Shown: in pieces, positions 7,911 to 11,346 of the stretch | Position numbering within the stretch: position 1 is the stretch's first letter | Layout of the letters: each line of letters starts with the position of its first letter | From: Betaproteobacteria bacterium TMED156 | Lineage (GTDB): Bacteria > Pseudomonadota > Gammaproteobacteria > Burkholderiales > Burkholderiaceae_A | Assembly: GCA_002171155.1 (NCBI GenBank) | Contig: NHHF01000098.1 | Coordinates: 1-11,346, forward strand | Length of the DNA stretch: 11,346 nucleotides | Direction: 5' to 3' | Notes under the pieces: model-generated | Seen by the model: only the letters and a program-made list of their open reading frames with translations | Databases searched by the model: none | What the model was told of the DNA's origin: nothing | Translations under genes and position numbers: made by a program

Positions 7911-8537
7911 TTATTTGAGAATCACGTCGGCAACAAAAGAAAAAGTTTCGTTCTCCACGAGGTCTATAACTCTACTCAACCTCCGAACTTCCTCTATTTT
8001 TGACTCTGCAAATTCTCTATCTTTTAGACCAGATGCATTGACATAAACATTTAACTCAGCACTCTTAAAAGCGGCTCTTGCCGCTAGGACTGCCACTCCT
8101 GCATCTGAAATTATGTTGACATTTCCTATTTTTGCAATCGTTTTACATAGAGGGATGACTCTAGCAGATAATTTTGCACATTCCATCGGAGCATCAATTG
8201 CATTTCTTAAAGCATTTTGAATTTTGCTACTTCTGATAGTTTTTTCTTCATCAGTTTCTTTAGGCAAACTGTAAGCAGCCATTACATTATTAAAAGCTTC
8301 TACATCACTTTGTATAGCTGTTTGGAGTGAGACTCTTAAAAGCTCTGATTCGTCCAAAACATTCAGTACTTCTTTCTCAACAGACTCGTATTTTTTTTTT
8401 CCTTTTGTTAAGTTTGCGACCATGCTAACTAGTGCGGCGCCCATTGAACCAATTAAGGCTGCGGCACTTCCACCACCAGGAGTTGCCGACGAAGAGCTTA
8501 AGTCATTAAGAAAAACATTTACTGGTTTTTCGATCAT
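7911..8537 (-). CDS. fchA: Methenyltetrahydrofolate cyclohydrolase (FchA)
   Basis: Interconverts 5,10-methenyl-H4F and 10-formyl-H4F, linking FtfL to MtdA. The protein belongs to the FTCD cyclodeaminase-like family rather than the FolD family, and its 208 residues equal the length of Methylorubrum FchA. Seen: the family signature SATPGGGSAAALIGSMGAAL (17-36), NLTKGKKKYESVE (42-54), LPKETDEEK (91-99), and NIISDAGVAVLAARAA (141-156) followed by NVYVNASGLKD (163-173). The ATG follows the mtdA stop with no gap (TAA directly followed by ATG), with AAGAGA upstream inside mtdA, so translation is likely coupled. The KGKKK codons contain a run of ten A residues (8391-8400 on the plus strand, as T), but the frame is intact. 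Confidence 0.96.
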   Translation of the reverse strand: MIEKPVNVFLNDLSSSSATPGGGSAAALIGSMGAALVSMVANLTKGKKKYESVEKEVLNVLDESELLRVSLQTAIQSDVEAFNNVMAAYSLPKETDEEKTIRSSKIQNALRNAIDAPMECAKLSARVIPLCKTIAKIGNVNIISDAGVAVLAARAAFKSAELNVYVNASGLKDREFAESKIEEVRRLSRVIDLVENETFSFVADVILK

Positions 8538-9398
8538 TTAAACCATCTCTTTGGCGAGTTTGTAAATTTCTTCAGCATCAAAAACTGTTTTGTTGTTCAC
8601 AAATAGCCTTCGGATGCACTCTCGGTGAACAGCAATTTTCAAACCTCCAAATCCAATTGCTCCAAATGTCTTTTTTCCATGTTTGTCATTTGCTTTATCA
8701 TTCATCTCAATACCTTGAATACCGAGTGGAGGCATAGCATTAGCATCACAAAGAACTTCAATATTATGATTGGAGGACCAATCTGACTCTTGAAGTAGAA
8801 CCACTCCACTCGCACCAGTTGCCATAACGACAGAGGCATCCTTTATTGATGAAACCCTTTCCTCATTTGTGCCGCCGGGTAAAGCTTTACAATTGCTGTT
8901 GAATCTAGAGTTGATTTCTTCAGAAATTTTTTTAGCTTTCTCTAAGTTCCTTGAGGTTATGTAAACTTCAGCACCTTCTCCGTCAAGAAGTGCTGCAGCA
9001 CGTTGACCCACAGGGCCAGTTCCTCCAAGAATAATTGCTATTTTACCTTTCAAATCACAAACTTTTGAGATGTTTGCAACAGCAGCTGCAGCTGTAGTAT
9101 TGGAACCGTTTGAATCAAACATTACTGAAACTCTGAAATTCGAGAAAAAACGATTTTTAACAGCATCAAAAACTAGCTGCCCTTCACTTAAAGAACTGCC
9201 TCCAACAAAAATTCCTGTGTATTGTTTTTCTTTAGGAGCTCTTGTATAGATACAACCATCAACCATCGCTGAAACATTGTCTTTAGTAACACTTCCTATC
9301 CCTGTGACATGTTCAGCACCCCCATCATATGCAACGACGGAGTCAAAAACGCTCGGAATTGGGTCTGTATCGAACTGAAAAAGTAATTTTTTTGACAT
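8538..9398 (-). CDS. mtdA: NADP-dependent methylene-H4F / methylene-H4MPT dehydrogenase (MtdA)
   Basis: Oxidises or reduces 5,10-methylene/methenyl-H4F (and, in the characterised enzyme, the H4MPT forms) with NADP. The 286 residues compare with 288 in Methylorubrum extorquens MtdA. Seen: N-terminus MSKKLLFQFDTD (1-12), the pterin-site region YDGGAEHVTG (24-33), SNGSNTTAAAA (96-106), the dinucleotide motif GGTGPVG (125-131), SR at 149-150 after the second strand (arginine fits NADP selection), PPLGIQGI (223-230), GAIGFGGLK (246-254) and a near-identical C-terminus VFDAEEIYKLAKEM. The sequence is closer to MtdA than to MtdB as recalled. The ATG overlaps the hprA stop by one base (TAATG), and its own stop abuts fchA. 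In the serine cycle it supplies methylene-H4F to serine hydroxymethyltransferase. Confidence 0.96.
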   Translation of the reverse strand: MSKKLLFQFDTDPIPSVFDSVVAYDGGAEHVTGIGSVTKDNVSAMVDGCIYTRAPKEKQYTGIFVGGSSLSEGQLVFDAVKNRFFSNFRVSVMFDSNGSNTTAAAAVANISKVCDLKGKIAIILGGTGPVGQRAAALLDGEGAEVYITSRNLEKAKKISEEINSRFNSNCKALPGGTNEERVSSIKDASVVMATGASGVVLLQESDWSSNHNIEVLCDANAMPPLGIQGIEMNDKANDKHGKKTFGAIGFGGLKIAVHRECIRRLFVNNKTVFDAEEIYKLAKEMV

Positions 9399-10345
9399 TA
9401 TGTTATCAAATGCTGAGGTTTACCAGATACATATAATTCAATATTGTCAATCAACTGGTCTGCTAAAAACTGTTGGGCCTCAAATGATGCCCAAGCAATA
9501 TGAGGTGTTAAAACAAAATTAGGCATATTTATCTCAAGCAGAGGATTACCCTCTTTAGGTGGCTCTTTTGTAAGAACATCAAAACCAGCTCCAGCAATTA
9601 GTCCCTCTTTCAAAGCAATTACTAGATCTTTTTCATTAACAAGACCACCTCGAGCTGTATTGATAAGTATTGCAGAATCTTTCATTTTTTTGAATTCATT
9701 CAACCCAATAAAATTTCTAGAATTTTCAGTTAGCGGGCAATGAAGAGAAATAATATCTGATTTTGCAAAAACCTGATCAGGATCTGTGAATTCGACTCCA
9801 GGTGCTTTTGGAGGAGCATGGTCAGCAAATAGGACATTCATGCCAAAAGCCTTTGCAATTTTTGCAGTCCCTTGCCCTAGTGCACCCTCTCCAAAAATAC
9901 CTAGAGTGCTACCTGATAAATCACCGATTGGGTAGTCCAGAAAACAAAATTGATCATGATTTTGCCATCTTCCTGCTAGGACATCTTGTCTATATGAAAA
10001 AAGGCTTCTCTTTAAGGTAAGTATCAATGAAAAAGTGTGCTCAGGAACAGTGTTCACAGCATAATTCCTAATGTTTACAACCCCAATGCCTCTCTCCTTA
10101 CATGCAGGTATATCTATAACATCGTATCCAGTTGCCGCCATTGCAATCAGTTTTAAATTAGGAAGTTTGTCAATTGCATTTTTCCTGATAGGAACCTTAT
10201 TAGTTAAAGCAATTGTTACACCCTCTAAATTATTTACGACATCATCAACTAAAGTCTGACTAAACTCTATCCACTCGTGGTCAAAGGAAGGTCTTCTAAC
10301 ATTTGCCTTTACAGAATTACGATCCAAGAATGCTACTTTTTCCAT
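9398..10345 (-). CDS. hprA: Hydroxypyruvate reductase / glycerate dehydrogenase (NAD(P)H-dependent)
   Basis: Reduces hydroxypyruvate to D-glycerate in the serine cycle. The 315 residues compare with 314 in Methylorubrum HprA and belong to the D-isomer-specific 2-hydroxyacid dehydrogenase family. Seen: AATGYDVID (70-78), VNIRNYAVNTVPEH (90-103), the Rossmann motif GEGALG (152-157), D175 at the end of the second strand (fits NAD(H) preference), LHCPLTENSRNFI (201-213), and catalytic R232 (in TARGG), E261 (in TKEPP) and H282 (in TPHIAW). All three catalytic residues are present. The start lies 5 nt after the sga stop with an AGG stretch upstream; the stop shares a base with the mtdA start. The similarity to serine-cycle HprA, together with the neighbours, favours this role over other 2-hydroxyacid dehydrogenases. 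Confidence 0.95.
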   Translation of the reverse strand: MEKVAFLDRNSVKANVRRPSFDHEWIEFSQTLVDDVVNNLEGVTIALTNKVPIRKNAIDKLPNLKLIAMAATGYDVIDIPACKERGIGVVNIRNYAVNTVPEHTFSLILTLKRSLFSYRQDVLAGRWQNHDQFCFLDYPIGDLSGSTLGIFGEGALGQGTAKIAKAFGMNVLFADHAPPKAPGVEFTDPDQVFAKSDIISLHCPLTENSRNFIGLNEFKKMKDSAILINTARGGLVNEKDLVIALKEGLIAGAGFDVLTKEPPKEGNPLLEINMPNFVLTPHIAWASFEAQQFLADQLIDNIELYVSGKPQHLIT

Positions 10346-10350
10346 TAAAT

Positions 10351-11346
10351 TTACCTAACTAATAATCCAGGAGGTGGAGGGGTGTTTTTCCAATATTCAT
10401 AGGCTGAAGCTACACCACTTCCAGGCTCAACTTTGACTCCATTATCCAACATTGACATCTCCGCACCAGCTATTCCAGCACAAAGATGAACTTCATTCAT
10501 GTCCCCAAGATGTCCAATTCTGAATAACTTATCAGCAACTTTTGTCAAACCAGCACCTAAAGAAACATTGTAACGTTTGTATGCATGTGAGATGATGTTC
10601 GCGCCTGAAATTCCTTCGGGTACCATAACTGCAGTTACAGTATCAGAGTACCATTTAGGGTCCTTAGCACATAACTTAAGATTCCATCCATTGAATACTG
10701 CCGCCCTAGCACCCTCAGCCAAATAATGATGTCTAGCAATTATATTATCAAGACCTTCTTCTTCGATAACAGCAAGAGCTTCCTTGAGTCCATAGAACAA
10801 TGGTAAAGCTGGTGTATAAGGAAAATAACCAGTTTTGTTAGCATTTAACATTTGTTCCAAACTGAAATAATCTCTTGTTAATGTTGCTTGAGACCTTAAT
10901 TCTAAAGCCTTAGAGCTAACACATAAAATTCCTAGACCTGCTGGCAACATCAAGCCCTTTTGTGAACCGGTAACACACATATCAACTTTCCAATCATCAA
11001 ATCTAAAGTCCACTGAGCCAAGGGCAGAAACACTGTCCACAAAAAGTAAAGCAGGGTGATTAGCGTCATCCAATACTTTTCTTACACCAGCTATATCAGA
11101 GGTTACACCAGTTGCAGTTTCATTTTGACATGCTAAGACAGCTTTTATTTCATGAGAATTATCAGCGGTTAATACTTCCGAATATTTATCAAGAGGAACT
11201 CCAGTACCCCACTCACAATCAATTTCTATAACATCAAGCCCATGATTTTTACACATTTCGATCCAGAGATGGCTAAATTGGCCAAACCTAGAGGCTAAAA
11301 CCTTGTCACCAGGAGATAGGGTATTAGTAATGGCAGCTTCCCAACA
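10351..11346 (-). CDS. sga: Serine-glyoxylate aminotransferase, 5' part outside window
   Basis: A PLP-dependent class V aminotransferase that converts serine + glyoxylate to hydroxypyruvate + glycine. The frame is open to the right edge: 331 codons plus stop are visible, and since family members have about 400 residues roughly 70 N-terminal residues are missing. The visible sequence begins CWEAAITNTLSPGDKVLASR (1-20), a family hallmark, and continues through RFGQFSHLW. Further on are LFVDSVSALGSVDF, where the aspartate contacts the PLP ring nitrogen, and VTGSQKGLMLPAGL, with the Schiff-base lysine at visible residue 130 (codon 10957-10959). A Met at 11256 is internal and not the start. The C-terminus has four consecutive prolines (NTPPPPGLL). 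It is the first visible gene of the C1 operon; the promoter and any regulator lie beyond the right edge. Confidence 0.95.
   Translation of the reverse strand, partial: CWEAAITNTLSPGDKVLASRFGQFSHLWIEMCKNHGLDVIEIDCEWGTGVPLDKYSEVLTADNSHEIKAVLACQNETATGVTSDIAGVRKVLDDANHPALLFVDSVSALGSVDFRFDDWKVDMCVTGSQKGLMLPAGLGILCVSSKALELRSQATLTRDYFSLEQMLNANKTGYFPYTPALPLFYGLKEALAVIEEEGLDNIIARHHYLAEGARAAVFNGWNLKLCAKDPKWYSDTVTAVMVPEGISGANIISHAYKRYNVSLGAGLTKVADKLFRIGHLGDMNEVHLCAGIAGAEMSMLDNGVKVEPGSGVASAYEYWKNTPPPPGLLVR

Noticed and set aside
7795..8046. Plus-strand open frame antisense to the ftfL/fchA junction, and similar antisense frames across purD, hprA and tcdA
   Set aside because: They lie fully opposite genes with clear family motifs, have no Shine-Dalgarno or recognisable domains, and read as frame shadows.
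8538..9398. MtdB rather than MtdA
   Set aside because: The N-terminus, SNGSNTTAAA, PPLGI and the C-terminal DAEEIYKLAKEM match MtdA closely, and the operon order is that of mtdA.

Overview
The window looks like chromosomal DNA from a streamlined, AT-rich, Gram-negative proteobacterium that assimilates one-carbon units through the serine cycle. The gene content supports this: a ubiquinone-biosynthesis type FAD hydroxylase, TcdA, a CCA-encoding tRNA-Phe, and five serine-cycle/tetrahydrofolate C1 genes in one block. The genes are tightly packed, with 1-4 nt overlaps inside operons and two pairs of convergent genes whose ends overlap. The yebC-purD order and the tRNA-Phe anticodon arm lean towards a beta/gammaproteobacterial lineage, but this is a weak inference. 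No phage, IS, CRISPR or toxin-antitoxin features were seen.

Layout. Positions 1-2597 (minus strand) hold a translationally coupled unit, yebC > purD > UbiH/COQ6-type hydroxylase; the hydroxylase is cut by the left edge. An AT-rich 121-nt divergent spacer follows. Positions 2719-4453 (plus strand) hold qorA and tcdA. Converging on tcdA is a zinc alcohol dehydrogenase of the CAD/YahK type (4439-5488, minus). A short spacer separates its start from tRNA-Phe(GAA) at 5591-5666. A small class I SAM-dependent methyltransferase gene of unknown substrate begins 14 nt after the tRNA. Its end overlaps the end of the serine-cycle operon.

Positions 6213-11346 (minus strand, read right to left) hold sga (5' end outside the window) > hprA > mtdA > fchA > ftfL. 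FtfL charges formate onto tetrahydrofolate, FchA and MtdA convert the product to methylene-H4F, and serine hydroxymethyltransferase (not in the window) would use that to make serine. Sga then transfers the serine amino group to glyoxylate, and HprA reduces the hydroxypyruvate to glycerate. The remaining serine-cycle genes (glycerate kinase, PEP carboxylase, malate thiokinase, malyl-CoA lyase, glyA) are not here. None follows fchA, where malate thiokinase genes lie in the classical Methylorubrum arrangement.

I found no strong candidate for an undescribed system. The points most worth a second look are the compact C1 operon with ftfL fused on, the orphan methyltransferase pressed between the tRNA and that operon, and the overlapping convergent gene ends.
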